From the NCBI GenBank assembly GCA_003313425.1, contig NHZP01000001.1, forward strand, positions 2,476,043-2,540,042: 64,000 nucleotides of DNA, given 5' to 3'. The notes under the pieces are model-generated. The model saw nothing but the letters and a program-made list of their open reading frames with translations, did not search any database and was not told the origin of the DNA. Shown here in pieces: positions 1 through 12,084 of this stretch; the first letter of the stretch is position 1; each line of letters starts with the position of its first letter. A program made the position numbers and the translations under genes. Source of the DNA: Pseudopyrenochaeta lycopersici. Lineage: Eukaryota; Ascomycota; Dothideomycetes; Pleosporales; Pseudopyrenochaetaceae.

Positions 1-1396
1 TTGGAGCACTGGGTGGTTTGTATGACCGACTTAGTCAAATGCCATTATGTGTAGGCTAAAATGTCTTGACCAGCAAGTATTTCTCTTCGAATAACAAAGT
101 CGACGTGCATCTATTCCATAAGGCTGCTATATGCCTACAATCTAGGAACATCGGTCCCGCGACCTGATTCACCAAAGCCACATTACTAGTACTGTTTTGT
201 ATGTGGTTGCCATCGAAGTAGAATCCCCAAGCTGGAGAGGAATAGCGCTATCTACAAGAAGGCGAGACATCCACCTTAAAGGGGCTCCAAAAGTGCTGGG
301 GCTGCTCTGCTACGAGCACAAAGACATTACCAGCTGTGCAAAGGAATACCTCTATGCATTAAAATACTCTCTACACCTGCCTGTCAACAGAGATACCAAC
401 ACCAAATAGGGAGCGGAAAATTCGTGTCCAGCCTCACTCGCTTCAAAGAGGAGTCGATGAAAAAGGTCGTCAGCAACTTGATAAGACTCATTAACCATCA
501 TTCGGACATATTCGAACTATGACTTGGACGATAATTTTTAGCGATGGACTATGATTTAACATATTGATTGTAGGGCACTTACATTCTCAATATCCCGTAG
601 AGTCTAACATTCAAATCAAGTGCAGGAGAACTGTATTCTGGATACAGACAGGCTCAAGAAACAAAGCTCATGCTGACTACATGTGCTGCTTCATGTGTCC
701 ATATCGCATGCACGAGTTTAGTCTTTTGCTGACGAGCGCGACCATGAAGGGATGAATGACGTGGTTATCAGGAAGTTTGCGGCTGCCACAGCAGATTATT
801 CAACAAATTTCGGCTTCTATGAGACGACCGAAATCTTGGACGAGGATATCGAACTGGGATTAGGCAGTCTGCGAAGTTCGTTCTTTTACAGCTTCCTGAT
901 CAGTTTGAAGCCATCAGGATTGAGGTACAGAAGGAAGGTCTGGTTGTTACTCAAGTTATCTGAGATGTTGCGTATAGCCGGCTGACCGGAACATGAACTC
1001 TGTCTGGACGTGTGTGGCAAACCTAAATCAGGATCCTTTTCATCTCTCCTTTAGATCTGCATCGAATGACTGTTATATTCAGCTCGTTGGGGCAGAACAT
1101 GTCCAACATCGGGTCGGTGGGGCGATTAAAGCGAGCATCCCTAGCCAATGGAACGGCTCGCCACGACTGTATGCGTGCCAAGAATGGGTACGCGGGGTAG
1201 CGGGTACGATCCGGCTGTGTGGGCACCGGTGAGAGAATATCCCTCCTATGCACGATCGGAGGCAACAGATCAGGCGCCCTGCACAGCCCGCTCTATGATA
1301 CTCCGTGACTGCTGCGAGATTTACTCTTACGTTGCGAACCAGATCTCATTGTCTTGGAATCTCAGTATCTCGTTTGGAATCTGCCTTCTTGGTGAT
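1..1396. other. Intergenic, no supported gene
   Basis: Several open frames of 60-100 codons occur on both strands, but none shows a recognisable domain, signal peptide, consistent splice pattern or convincing composition. I see no repeat or transposon remnant here. Base composition is that of ordinary single-copy fungal DNA. Confidence 0.5.
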
Positions 1397-2691
1397 TCAA
1401 GTGGAAAGTCCCATGCGAGAATTCCAACTTGATGTGCGACTTTGTTTCTTCGGCGCACTCTTGGCTGCATTGTTTGGTGCACTCTGCAGCGCATTCTTGC
1501 TGAATTCGATGATTCTTTTCATTTCCTTGAACTTCTGCTCGTTCCGTTTTAAGATTGCTGTCTCGTCAACACCCTGGCTAAGTAAGAACGCTACAAATTT
1601 CCGCTGATTATTAGTCACTGCGAGATCGAGCACGGTAGAGGGCTCAGAGTCTTTCGCATTAATGTCCGCATCGAAGTGAAGAAGTATCCGGGCGAGCTCA
1701 ATGTCTCCACGCTGAGCTGCGAGGTGCAAAGGTGTTCGCAGTGAGCCGTCGGTAGATTTTGCAAGGGACGAAGCTTCAGAATGATGTTGCAAAATTGACC
1801 GTATCTCGTCAACACGCGTTTGGTTCCCCTCACACTTTGCTATCTGGAAGTGGAAATCCACCCAGTCGCTCTTTGGCTTTGCGGGTGGGGGGTCTCGGTG
1901 CGATATAACACTCTCGTTATCGTCCGATTGTACCTGAAGAGCTCGCGACGAAGCTGACGATATGGAAGGTCTTGAACCAGATGTTGCAGTTGAAGTTCTT
2001 CGCAACTGTGCGATAGGATCGTGGCCGAAGATCGTCTCTGCATTTGACAGTGTGCGACTGAGTGGACTTATATTTCGATCGGTGATTTGCTGCAAGTCGT
2101 CGCGAATGGAAAAGGCTTGCTGCTGCATACTGTTAGGCTTCATTTTTAACTGATCACGAACGGTAGCAGAAACATACTGTTGCTATTGCTTCTGAGATAC
2201 GACGAGTAGCGGAGGCAACATCCCTGCACTTGAGTTAGGCAAATAACACAAAGTGATGGCTATACGAACAAACTCCAACAGCTGATGCCGGTTCGGATGT
2301 GTTCCATATAAGTATTGATGTCTTGGATTGCTTTCTCAATTTCCTTCTTCGCATTATCTGATCGTCTTTTTAATGCGACCTTTTGTAGCCATGTCTCCGA
2401 GTCGCGCGACGCCAGCTCATAGACCAAAGGCTTGACATCTGATAAGCGTTCCTGACATGCGTTGAGTGTTCTACCAACGAATTGTGATGATAAGCTAGAA
2501 TCGCTAGATTGCGCTCCTTTGTACGTTGTTTCGACCACTTTGATCAATCTATGAAGATCTTTAAGGTTTTTGAGAAGATTTTGTATCAAATCGTTGACGA
2601 CATTGACTTCTTGGATATACCTAGTCGTCTCCTTCACCACCGCCAGAGACACCGTCACTATGGTAAGAACACTCGAAACTGGCTCAGCCAT
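1397..2691 (-). CDS. HeLo-like N-terminal domain / ankyrin-repeat protein
   Basis: Probable two-exon gene. Exon 1 (2691-2266) begins MAEPVSSVLTIVTVSLAVVK, the amphipathic helical start typical of the fungal HeLo-like/'STAND N-terminal' domain that heads many NLR-like and ankyrin proteins. Exon 2 (about 2182-1397) has a Ser-rich linker, then one clear ankyrin repeat (RTPLHLAAQRGDIELARILL, about residues 287-320) and a second, weaker one (about 321-353). It ends in a basic, Ser-rich tail. Joining GT (first intron base 2265) to TAG at 2185-2183 gives an 83 nt intron and keeps frame, for about 403 aa. The splice sites are tentative: a better branch point (CTAAC near 2236) lies before an acceptor that leads to a stop. 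No NTPase is seen between the domains. Function is not known; related architectures occur in self/non-self recognition. It could instead be two separate small genes. Confidence 0.6.
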
Positions 2692-4176
2692 GTTGGCGGT
2701 AGAATTGTGAGTGGGTCCAGCTTGAAGAGTGGGACGATCGAATTGCGTGCAGGCTGAGAATGTTGTAGTGTGGGAGGTGGTGCTGTGTGTGCAGGGCTAG
2801 GTGGGGAAGATTCCGCGGATCTGGCGTACGAGAGCGCCTTACGTGAACGATGCATATAATAGTTGGCAAGCAAGTTCTGAGGTGGCTGAGTGCAGCGCGT
2901 GGCACGTTATGACGGGGACGAGCCCAGGCATGCGCAACACACCTGATGGAGCCCGTGAGGGTTCTGAAGGCGATAATGCGGATATCGAGATGACGATGTC
3001 GAAGGATCAAAGATCCATGAGACCAGTCACAGGGATGGCGATGAAACGGCTAGACTTGGATTTCCAAGCGGGCGGGGAGCACTGATGGTAGCGGAGGCGC
3101 AGACCGGGTTGGCAGGCACTCACGTGCGAACTATTGGTAGTAACTGGTGTCCAGTGGACGGGGCCACAAATTAAGGCGCTGGCTGAGCATCGCAAAGGGG
3201 CAGTGGTAATGAAGGATAATAGCTCAGCCTCTTCACAAGAACGGCATGCGCAACACTGCCAATTGGCGTTCCGCTTGGCAGATGGTGTGTTTCGGGTGGG
3301 GTCGGTGCGCTATTTGTTTTTCCTCAAGAAAACAAATAGCTTGGCCTCGAGGCAGCCGCCAATGTGTGATATCGGTATTCAGCAAGAGTGAGAGGCACAA
3401 AGTCAACGCAGACTGTGAAGACTGTGCGCAGCAGGGCCAAGAAGTCGGTGGCAGTGAGATGCAATGGCTTCGTAGCTAAGCCGTTTCCTCATTAGCCGCT
3501 AATCATCTGATTGGGTATGTGAATATCCAAAAGCAAGGCATCCAATACGGCCAGGACAGAGGAAGAGCGGACACATCACCCTAAGCCTGCGCCGAGTCAC
3601 CCTTACATGTGGCTAGGGGGCGGCTGCTCCATGCAATGCTGGAGGACTTAGGCGGGGGACCTGGGGACACTCCCGCATACCTGTCTTGAGCATGTGTTTG
3701 TGAACAGCCTCCAGTCAGCCTTGTGGGTCAGAGAACATCTACAATTTAGGTATAATAGCACCCCTGCTTGCCATCACGAGTCACCTCTTATGATAAGTTG
3801 TTCAGATAGGCCTGAGGGCTTTTATGCGTAATCCGTCTCGAGAACGAAGGACTTTTCCAGTTTTTTCTGTAAGGAGCATGGGCGAACAAGACAACCGAGT
3901 ACGTGTGTCGTCAACCATGTCAGCCTCAAAATTGTTTTAAACCGTTGTTGTCGCAACTTGCTAACCATAAGACAATAGGCGGGTCGAACCGCATCTCCAG
4001 TACGCCTACTCTCTAGGGTCACTAAAGAATGCTCAAAATAATTACCACACAGATAATTACGAGCGGGATACGGGGCGATCGAAAATTCGAAGCTACTCAG
4101 ATTCAGTCAACAGGTCCACGACAAACGTTCGTCGGAATACGGAGGTCCTCCTGAGCTGCTGCTAACCACTTGGCAG
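2692..4176. other. Intergenic; probable hidden 5' exon of the next gene
   Basis: No recognisable coding domain in the open frames here. A perfect 12 bp hairpin lies at 3309-3340. The first exon of the downstream sugar transporter must lie in this interval, because its first visible exon starts at a splice acceptor (4177) and has no start codon. I could not fix its position; the ATGs near 3880 and 4029 did not give a splice of the right phase and normal intron length. Confidence 0.45.
3309..3340. repeat. Perfect inverted repeat (12 bp stem, 8 nt loop)
   Basis: GCTATTTGTTTT at 3309-3320 and its exact reverse complement at 3329-3340 are separated by eight bases. The hairpin is AT-rich and lies in an intergenic region. 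It could act as a transcript-end structure or be a remnant of a small inverted-repeat element; nothing next to it decides. Confidence 0.6.
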
Positions 4177-6614
4177 CATTGACAATCCTTTCCTCACATT
4201 CGACGACACAAGAGTCGATGTCAAAACAGGACGCACGGAGCTTGAAGAGTATGTATGGCAATTCGTGGTGCAGGCAGACCTTAAAGATAGGTATGAGCTG
4301 CTCAGATTCGGGGCAAGACTTGCAAGGGATAAACATGAAGCAATGAGTCGGTACGCCGATGAACTCACAGAGCCTGAGAAGAGGTTCCTGGAGAAAGAAA
4401 AAGATAAAAATACTGGCTTCTGGAAGCAGTCAAAGTTCTTTCGTGCAACCATCATCACAGCTAGCCTTGGTGGCATGATTCAAGGCTGGACGCAAAGTGC
4501 CAACAACGGTACAGCGTACGGCATGCCTGAAGAGTTCAATTTATGTTATCGTACCGAAGACAACTGCCGCACCTCTGATCTATGGATATTTGGCATGCTG
4601 AACGCAATTCCTCTGCTTTCTGCGGGATTGTTTGGAACAGTTCTTGCGGATCCTTTGCAAGAGAATATCCTTGGACGACGTGGCAGTGTGATGCTTTCAT
4701 GCGCTATTACTGTTGCTTCGACGATTGGCGCTTCCGTTACGCACAATGTTGGGCAGCTAGCAGCTTGCCGAGCCATCAATGGCATTGCTTTAGGAGCAAA
4801 AGCGTCGATCAGTATGTTTGATGAGTCTGAGCCTCCCGAATGCTTGGTCTATTTCATCGCCAATTTCTGATCGTTTCTAGTTCCTATCTATTCTGCTGAG
4901 CTCTCGCCGGAGCACATTCGCGGAGCTATCTTGGCCAATTGGCAGCTCGCGGATGCAGCAGGTAAGGACAAGCGTATTGCGAATGCACATGATGCTGATG
5001 AGTGAAGGTATCTTCTTCGGATTTCTGGCAAACTTGCTAGTTATCGTTTATGTCAGCGACTCTTACAGAAGCTGGAGAATTCTCACCAATACTGTCCTGA
5101 TACCAACCGTTCCTCTCTTGGTCATGATTTACTTGATGCCCGAGTCTCCACGATACCTAATGAAGCATGGAAAATACCGCAAGGCCCTCGAGGCCTTTGA
5201 GCAGATCCAAACAACACGGCTATTGTGCAGCCGCGACTTTATGTACGCGCATGCACAACTAGATTTTGAGAGTCGACTTCTAAAAGGACACGCGAACGAG
5301 TATGGAAATCTGGCCGAACGCGTTGATTTCAGCGTACAGGGCTCGTCTGGAGCGCTATCCAGCCCTCTCCCACACGGCCCCCAACCACCAAGTAACACTT
5401 CACAAACATCCATCTCGCCAAGACAGTCAATTCATTCGAACGAATTAAGTCGAGGTGAGCCAATGCTCAGTGCAGGGGCGACACCCCAACCCCGGGACAG
5501 TCACCAGCACTCCAGCCGAGGAGACGAGCACAGATCAGACAGAGGTATCGAACTCGTTGATCTCGAGCGGAGAGTAAGTGATTTATCGAGCTTGGATATT
5601 GATATAGGAATCCAGCAGGCGAAGAAGAAAGATAATCCATACTCGTACCATATTGGAGTGACTGGCTACTTTAAGCGACTGGTCCAGCTTTGGGAGAACA
5701 AACGTTGTAGGCGCGCGCTTTTGAGCGCTTCTATTGCAATGATCAGCCAACAAATGACTGGGGTGAATACTATTGCATTCTTAGTAAGAGCTCCCGCGAA
5801 CTGCTTAAGCATTTTGCTGATTACGCATCTCTAGGGAACAATAGTCTGGGAGCGCTCGCTCATCACAGAAGGCTCACAGGATCTTTCCCAGAGTGCCCGG
5901 ACCGCCGCGATCATTGGTCTCGCATTTGGTGCAGCGAACTATATCTTTGGACTTCCAGCGTACTGGCTCTCAGACAAAATTGGCCGCTCCATCATGCTGG
6001 CGCTCGGGCTTCCGAACATGGCATGGTCGATGCTGGTGTTTGCATTTTTGTTTAAAGTCCCGGACTCATCGGCGCGGGTGCCATTGGTGTCAGTCTTCGC
6101 AATCATCTTCACCATGTTCTATGCGCCAACAGCAGGGACGTCGCCCTTTTCGATTTCAGCCGAAGTATTCCCCCTCGGTAAGTAATGTCTTGGTACATCT
6201 CATGCTTGAGTTATACGTTGACTTGTTTTCTGAAATTCAGTATCTCGTGAGGCCGGCATGGCCGTTTCCGTTGCGGTCAATCTCCTTGGCGCGGGTGTTT
6301 TGGTCATGGTGTTTCCGTTCGTGATGTTTAGTGTAGGTGCGACAGCAGCGCTCTCCATCTTTGCCGGGTTAAACTTGGTGGCATTTGTGCTTGTGTACTT
6401 GTTTGTCCCTGAGACCAGAATGCGGACATTAGAAGAGCTACAGTACACATTCGATCTCCCTACCAGATGGCACGTTGCATACAGGACAGGCTATATTTTG
6501 AAACACGTCAGAGAGAATTGGTGGAGGTATTTGACAAGGAAGGAAGTGGAGCCACCGATCCCATTCTATGAATGGGCGAGGGTGACTCATGGCGAACTAG
6601 AAGATACCACCTAG
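4177..6614 (+). CDS. MFS sugar transporter with long central loop (5' exon not located)
   Basis: Five exons fit: 4177-4811, 4881-4961, 5008-5783, 5835-6177 and 6241-6614, with introns of 46-69 nt, all GT-AG and in phase, giving 735 residues plus an unseen N-terminus. Exon 4177 begins at an acceptor after a textbook branch point (GCTAACCACTTGGCAG). Sugar-porter signatures are present: GRRG after helix 2, PESPRYLMKHGKYRKALEAF, DKIGRS, a helix-7 QQMTGVNTIAFL region, and PETRMRTLEEL near the end. The cytoplasmic loop between helices 6 and 7 is unusually long (about 150 residues, Ser/Pro/Gln-rich, 5240-5690). The family is a known group of fungal sugar:proton symporter-like plasma-membrane proteins; the substrate cannot be read from sequence. 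Nothing looks broken. The first exon is missing from this model. Confidence 0.85.
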
Positions 6615-7116
6615 ATACTTGAGCAACTCGAGTCATTTATTGATTTTTGCTATGAGTGAAGTTATGAAGGCGAAGTCGTGGAATGGGAATTGATCTCGCA
6701 ATGATTTCGGTCATTCCCTCGAATATACAGATTAGCGCCTTTGAGGAGTGGAGCTATGATGGCCTAGAATATTTGGCGTTGCTATGAGCAATATCGTCAC
6801 TTACGCTTCCGCCGTGGGAGAGCTCAAGTGAGACAACATGGATTATATTCAATTGAAAGCTGCAATCAATATAATAGAGGTGATTGACAAGTCCGAACCC
6901 CCCGTGAAACTCTCTCTCAACCTACCACAAAACTTCTGTATCTTGTTCTGTTATCCCCGTGAAACCGGCCCATCTCTAAGGATTCTTTTGCCCTTTAGCA
7001 TGTCATGAAGTACCTAGTACTGTCCTTAACAGGTAGATAGCTATGAGAGTACTGGATCACTTAAGATCTTCATGATCTTGCCGTCCGGGGCTCTTTTTGA
7101 CAGGACTGTATTTACC
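6615..7116. other. Intergenic between convergent genes
   Basis: The spacer between the transporter stop and the stop of the minus-strand secreted protein. It should contain both 3' ends. I see no gene, repeat or RNA here. Confidence 0.6.
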
Positions 7117-7953
7117 CTAACGGTGAACCCCATTCCCTACACAATAAGGTACAGGATACTTTGAGCTTGAACACAGCCTGATGACACCTTGGACCCAACT
7201 AAGGCCGCTTTGAGATGTCTCAAAGTACGAGTCCGCCTGAAAGTACTCTTTGTTCCAATTGTTAGTACATCCAGATAAAGTATATCCTGAAATTCTTCGG
7301 GTGTACGGATTACTGATGACAAGGCCATAATCATCCTTTGGAACAGTGAATGTGTAAGCGGCGGTATAAGTAGTAGTCCAGGTCCGCGCATATTGAAAGT
7401 TGACAGCAGTTGTTAAGATAGCGGCGATGAGGGTCACAGTTGTGGTGGAGCCTACAGTAATGGCGTTCGCAAGTTGAAAGCCGTCGGTAACAGAAATCGT
7501 ATTACCGGGACCAGGTGTTACTCCATTCGCCTGTATCACACCAGACATGGGGACATCCCAGTTGTTGAAATAGGTGGTGTCCATCATTTGAAGCTCAGTG
7601 CTCCTTTCGCAGTCACGTTTGTCCAGGTTCTGGCCTTGCTGGGCAGTGCTATTTAGAGCTGCAGCAATCATCTCGTCCTGAGAATCGCTTTGTTGACCCA
7701 GGAGTTCATCTTGACGAACTAGCTCTTCCCATTCCGACGCCTTCATGATTTTGTGCCCACCCGTGCGAGTAAGAACAATAACTTCGTCAGGTTGGATGAC
7801 CCTGGGGCCCTCAGCAGAGCTCCGACCACGTTTGGCATCAGAGCTGCTGTGTCCAATCGGAAGGACTGTAGCCGAAGATAAAGAACAAATGGAGAATACA
7901 GTTGAGAGAACCAAGAGGGGAAGCATCTTGCTGCGAAAGGAAGGTAGGCACAC
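7117..7953 (-). CDS. Secreted effector-like protein with pro-region
   Basis: A single exon of 278 codons. The hydrophobic stretch MLPLLVLSTVFSICSLSSA follows a second Met at residue 10 (codon starting 7926), so translation may begin there; either start gives an N-terminal signal peptide. Two dibasic KR sites (41-42 and 112-113) suggest Kex2 processing. The part after the second site has four cysteines (115, 229, 261, 271) and a Thr-rich beta-strand character around TWTTTYTAAYTFTVP. The order of motifs (EVIVLTRTGGHKIMKASEWE in the pro-region, then TYFNNWDVPMS, SNPYTRRISGY, GVIRLC) resembles a fungal secreted family annotated elsewhere as 'celp0028 effector-like'. That match is from memory and moderate. 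No enzyme motif is seen. It is probably extracellular, with host-interaction or cell-wall role unknown. Confidence 0.7.
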   Translation of the reverse strand: MCLPSFRSKMLPLLVLSTVFSICSLSSATVLPIGHSSSDAKRGRSSAEGPRVIQPDEVIVLTRTGGHKIMKASEWEELVRQDELLGQQSDSQDEMIAAALNSTAQQGQNLDKRDCERSTELQMMDTTYFNNWDVPMSGVIQANGVTPGPGNTISVTDGFQLANAITVGSTTTVTLIAAILTTAVNFQYARTWTTTYTAAYTFTVPKDDYGLVISNPYTRRISGYTLSGCTNNWNKEYFQADSYFETSQSGLSWVQGVIRLCSSSKYPVPYCVGNGVHR

Positions 7954-8843
7954 TGAATGTGGAGGAGGTCAGAGCTGAATGGCTGCTATCGGGGAAATAT
8001 AGATGATTAAGGGACCGCGAATTGGGGTGGATCTGGGAACGAGCAATCTGTCTGATCACTGGCGGTGGTGCTTCCGTCTAGATATACAAGGTGGAAGGGA
8101 AGGTAGGCGATGCTCGGTGCGCCAGCATCCCATCTCTCATTCTAAATTCCCGTAATGTTTTGATAAGACAAAAGCCGGAACTAGACCCAGATTTAGCAAA
8201 AGTTAGCCAATATTTGACAAGCTCGAATACAGAACAAGGGTCGGTCGGCTACTGGCGAGGGTTTCGGCATCTGCTCCATCTATCATTCAGGGTTTGGACT
8301 AGGCAGTGTAATCTTAACCCACCACTTACACTACATCCATAATCGTATTGAGCTACAATCAAAGGCCGAGAGGCGTTATTAATACATGATGTGCTCAACT
8401 GCCGTTCTTAGGTCGCCCGTGTTACTACATTGTAGCACTATCGGTATCCGTAGATGGTAACATCTAATGGAGAATTAGGAAGGTTAGTTTTTGTATATTA
8501 ATAACGCAAGGCATACCGATAAGGCAGACAGTTCATGTGAATATTTGATACAGTACTTTGAGCTGTGATTTGCGGGAAAATCTCCGATAAGGTTCGTGTT
8601 AAGAGAGAAGGGCCGAGATGAACAACCGCGAACCTTCTGTCATCTACGAATCGAGCCAAGCAACACACGTGCGTTCAATGCCGATATGGATATTTATGTA
8701 TATACCTGTTCAATCGGAACTGCAATGTTGAGACAAGAGCAAGATCTTTGCAGAATCTGTTATCACCCTTAGAAATTATTGTTATTACGGGTTACACCTT
8801 CACCGGTTGTAAAAAGGTCCTCCTGAGCTACTTCTCGTTGACA
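7954..8843. other. Shared upstream region of two divergent secreted-protein genes
   Basis: The secreted protein on the minus strand and the small cysteine-rich protein on the plus strand face away from each other across this spacer, so it must contain both promoters. The open frames here have no coding features. I saw no clear TATA box or repeat. Confidence 0.45.
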
Positions 8844-9394
8844 ATGAAGCTTTTCTCCATCTACACTACTGCTATATTGACCAGTATTGCAATAGTAAAG
8901 TGAGTCGGGTCAGAATTGTTGTTAGGCTACCGCTGACCCCGATCTGCCTGAAGCGTGGTTGCGGACAACCACGGTTCATGTTTTTGTAGCAACGGCGACA
9001 GTTGGAACGGAAGAATCACAGAGCCCACCTGCAAGTACTATTCTCAACAAGGCTACAGAGTGAGTTCTTCTTCAACTTTGCTCAGTTAGTTTCAACTTGA
9101 GCAACATATGCGATCCGTTCATGTGTACTTCTCGATTTATTAGACTTTCGCTAAATCCAATTAGAATAGTAACGTCGCTTGGGATAATAATGCTGGGAGG
9201 GTAAGTTTTTCTCCTTCATGCACGATTTTGTTTGCTAATTACGTGTTGCGAAGTGTGTTGGTAGCAATGGAAACTACTTGATGGGAAAGGAATGGGAGGC
9301 AGCGTGCCGATCCGTCGCTGGTTCAGGTTTCGCTTGCGCAGATGGAAAGGGAAAATGCTACGCTGCAAAGAGTGAAGTTCGGGGCAGGTGCTGA
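8844..9394 (+). CDS. Small cysteine-rich secreted protein, 112 aa, four exons
   Basis: Found by hand-splicing. Exons are 8844-8899, 8954-9059, 9165-9200 and 9254-9394. Introns of 54, 105 and 53 nt all start GTGAGT or GTAAGT and end AG; intron 1 has a CTGAC branch point. Alternative acceptors hit stops. The product starts MKLFSIYTTAILTSIAIVNV, a signal peptide probably ending around residue 22 (VVA/DN). The mature part holds eight cysteines at residues 28, 30, 45, 67, 84, 94, 101 and 112; the last is the final residue. An even number of cysteines, small size and secretion fit the candidate-effector class of filamentous fungi. No named family is recognised. The gene lies head-to-head with the secreted protein at 7117-7953. 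The intron-rich structure explains why simple ORF calling misses it. Confidence 0.8.
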
Positions 9395-12084
9395 AAGAAT
9401 GTCACCTCTTGAATTGTTACGTAGGGTTCTCGTAAAGACGTATATTGGCCGAACAACGTTGCTATTGCCTTACGAAGGTTACCCGGCAGTGAGAAGGAGT
9501 CGACTTTTCATTATATTCTTTAAGCTCTAGATTACTACAACTGTTTGAATCATTGCGTTCAGCACAAAAATACCTATGTCTGTAGCATTCCGTATGATGT
9601 CAATAACTTTGTCAAGCTCTTTAGCCACTATAGCTTTATCATAGGCTGTCGCAAACTGGCGGATGCCCTCATGCTGATTTGATACCAGGAGGTCGTTGTA
9701 GAAGGCGGGAAAGAAACTAAGATATGCAAAAAGATGAGAATGAGGAGTGAGCCACAGGCCTGTTTTGATTGACTTGGAGACACGTAGTTCAAGATCGTAG
9801 AGGCGCCACGATTACATATTGTTACTCGCATTGGATGGTATATTCTAACAGATGGGTCTTCGTGTCTATACAAAGGTATTCATGGTCAGCATCTGACCTC
9901 TGGGCGTACTACCATATATGGAAATTCATCGAGATGAATGCAAACTCCTTTTCCTGTTGTCCCATCAAAAAGATCTTGACAGTAATCTAAAGATATATAC
10001 AGTATTATATTAACTAGGTCCCTACCACGATGAGATTTGCGCTGCCGAGTAATTGTTCGTAAATTTATGCCTCGGCAGGATAGGTCGGACCTTGCCATTG
10101 CAGCCTTATCAGTATCACATCTTACTCATTCAATCGGTGGGACACAAAAAGGCGGACTATGTATTTCTGAAGGAAGACGGAAATTTTGTAGCCAGATGGT
10201 GTGGAAGAGAATGAACAGGAGATGAGTAACATGGGCCAAGTCAATCTAGACAAAGTGATGAAAATGTGGAGGGGACCGTAGTTCTGTTAATGTAACACGG
10301 ACATAGCAGATTTCAACAAAAAAAGTTGAGACTATAAGAGAAGAGTATATACAGCCTAAGTGCCGTTTGCCCAAGAGGCAACGTCCAAGAAGAGCTTCTC
10401 GGGCCTGGAGAGTGAAACTGCCTCTCCATCAGCCAATGGCAATGTACTCGCAGCCTAGCGTCCTGTTTCAATGCAAGTTATATTTCCACTAGAAGTGACT
10501 CTTGCATGTATGCTTCTCGCAACAGTAGTCTCAAGATTGGGAGTGACCACAGCCATGCGTCAATTTAATCGAAGTATCTCGCGGGTCGAAATTCACATCT
10601 CCAGATCTTTCGATCATGGCTGATGCATATCCATGGATATTCAAGGCTTCGCTTCATTCAAAGGTAGAAAATGTCAAGCGGTTCGGTAATGTTATGCGGG
10701 TTGAGGCGGAACAAATCGGATGTAAGAGTCGGTATGTAATTGCCTGGAGACGAGGATTGAAGTTCAATATGGCTGCGACATCAATGATGCGACATCAATG
10801 GGTAGACATAGGGAAGCAAGGAGATGGGTAGTGTTGCATAATGTGCACAAAGAGGTGGGTTAAGCTGCGTTAGGGAAAATGCGCAGGCGGAGAATATCAA
10901 GTCGGGGTTTTGTTCTAATTACTAGCTACAAACCTAACCAATACCTAGTTTTTGCTGCCCCAACTAAATTAGTCAAAGCGTGACTACTTAAACTGCTAGG
11001 ACGTAGCACAATATTATCCCCGCCTGCAGAACCGCACCTTTCCTGCTATCCTCCAGAAATTTTGTGTTTTACAGAAGCTCGATCAGAGCCTCCAGTCAAT
11101 CCTCTGCCCACGTTCAACAAATATTTTCGTTGAAGCCTCCGGGTCCCTTCTGGCTGCTTAATCGCCGGCGCATAGGAGAAATGTGTGCTTGGGACTCGGC
11201 CTAGGACTCTGATTATCAAAATTGCTGATGATTAGTTTGGAGTGATGGCTGAGTAGGCATTGGGACACGCACTTCTGCAGCTGCGGTAAGTATTCGTTTG
11301 AAATTTAGCCAATGGCGGCGGCCTTCCGGACTCGCGAGAATAGGAAGGAGTCATTCCTATTCTTTCCCTCACGATATCCCTCAAGATGCTCGGACCCTCA
11401 GCACCATTCATGTTGCTGGTCTTGGTATATGCAGCTATCATCTCTGTCGGCCGCCCCTGTTTGCTTGCAATCATTACAGATGGGAAGTATATTTCTTTCA
11501 ATACACGATTGGCGAGGATGGAGTTGATGGCCATGCACTCGTGGTCTCGATCACTGCATACCAAGTGTTTCAGCGCCGCATATTGCCCTTACTATTGAAG
11601 CCGTTGGTGTAGTTGTCATCCAGTGTTACAGAAAGCAAGATGTCTTCCTTTTCAGACTCGATATCCGGTGGGCGTAAAGGTCGATGCTGGACGTGAACGA
11701 TTGGGCTGAGAAATATGTGCGCGTTTCCTCCGCGTGCGCTTCATTCCTGGGTAGTTGTCCGATTTCAATGGCCAGTTCAGAATCGAAGGATACTCTAGTG
11801 GCGATCCCGTATGGAAGATGTGTGAAAGGTACACTGCAAAGGTACACTGCTGAAGAAATGGGTGCTGCGATTTCTATTGGGCCTGCCTAACTGCCTGGGA
11901 ATACTGCGGGTGCCGCAAATGTCCGTGCCTCGCCATGTGCCAATCGAGCCAGAATTTCGCCAATGGCATGATATGCTTACCTGCAAGGAGAGATGCCTTC
12001 TTATCAATGGTTGGCTGCTCTAACACTTGGACGTTCTGGGACGGATGACCTTGACAGGGCTATCCTGTTAGTCCCGATGATGTC
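9395..12084. other. Long intergenic region, possible eroded gene at 11.2-12.0 kb
   Basis: No supported gene. Between about 11230 and 12010 several minus-strand frames read like fragments of protein (for example LKEIYFPSVMIASKQGRPTE near 11480 and a GEILARLAHGEARTFAAPAV fragment near 11950), but they lie in different frames with stops and I cannot name a family. A 13 bp tandem duplication (AAAGGTACACTGC twice, about 11825-11850) lies among them and would shift any frame through it. A decayed gene is possible but not shown. Confidence 0.35.

Noticed and set aside
3134..3479. Two overlapping plus-strand frames of 77-85 codons
   Set aside because: They run through a perfect hairpin and have no domain or consistent codon use.
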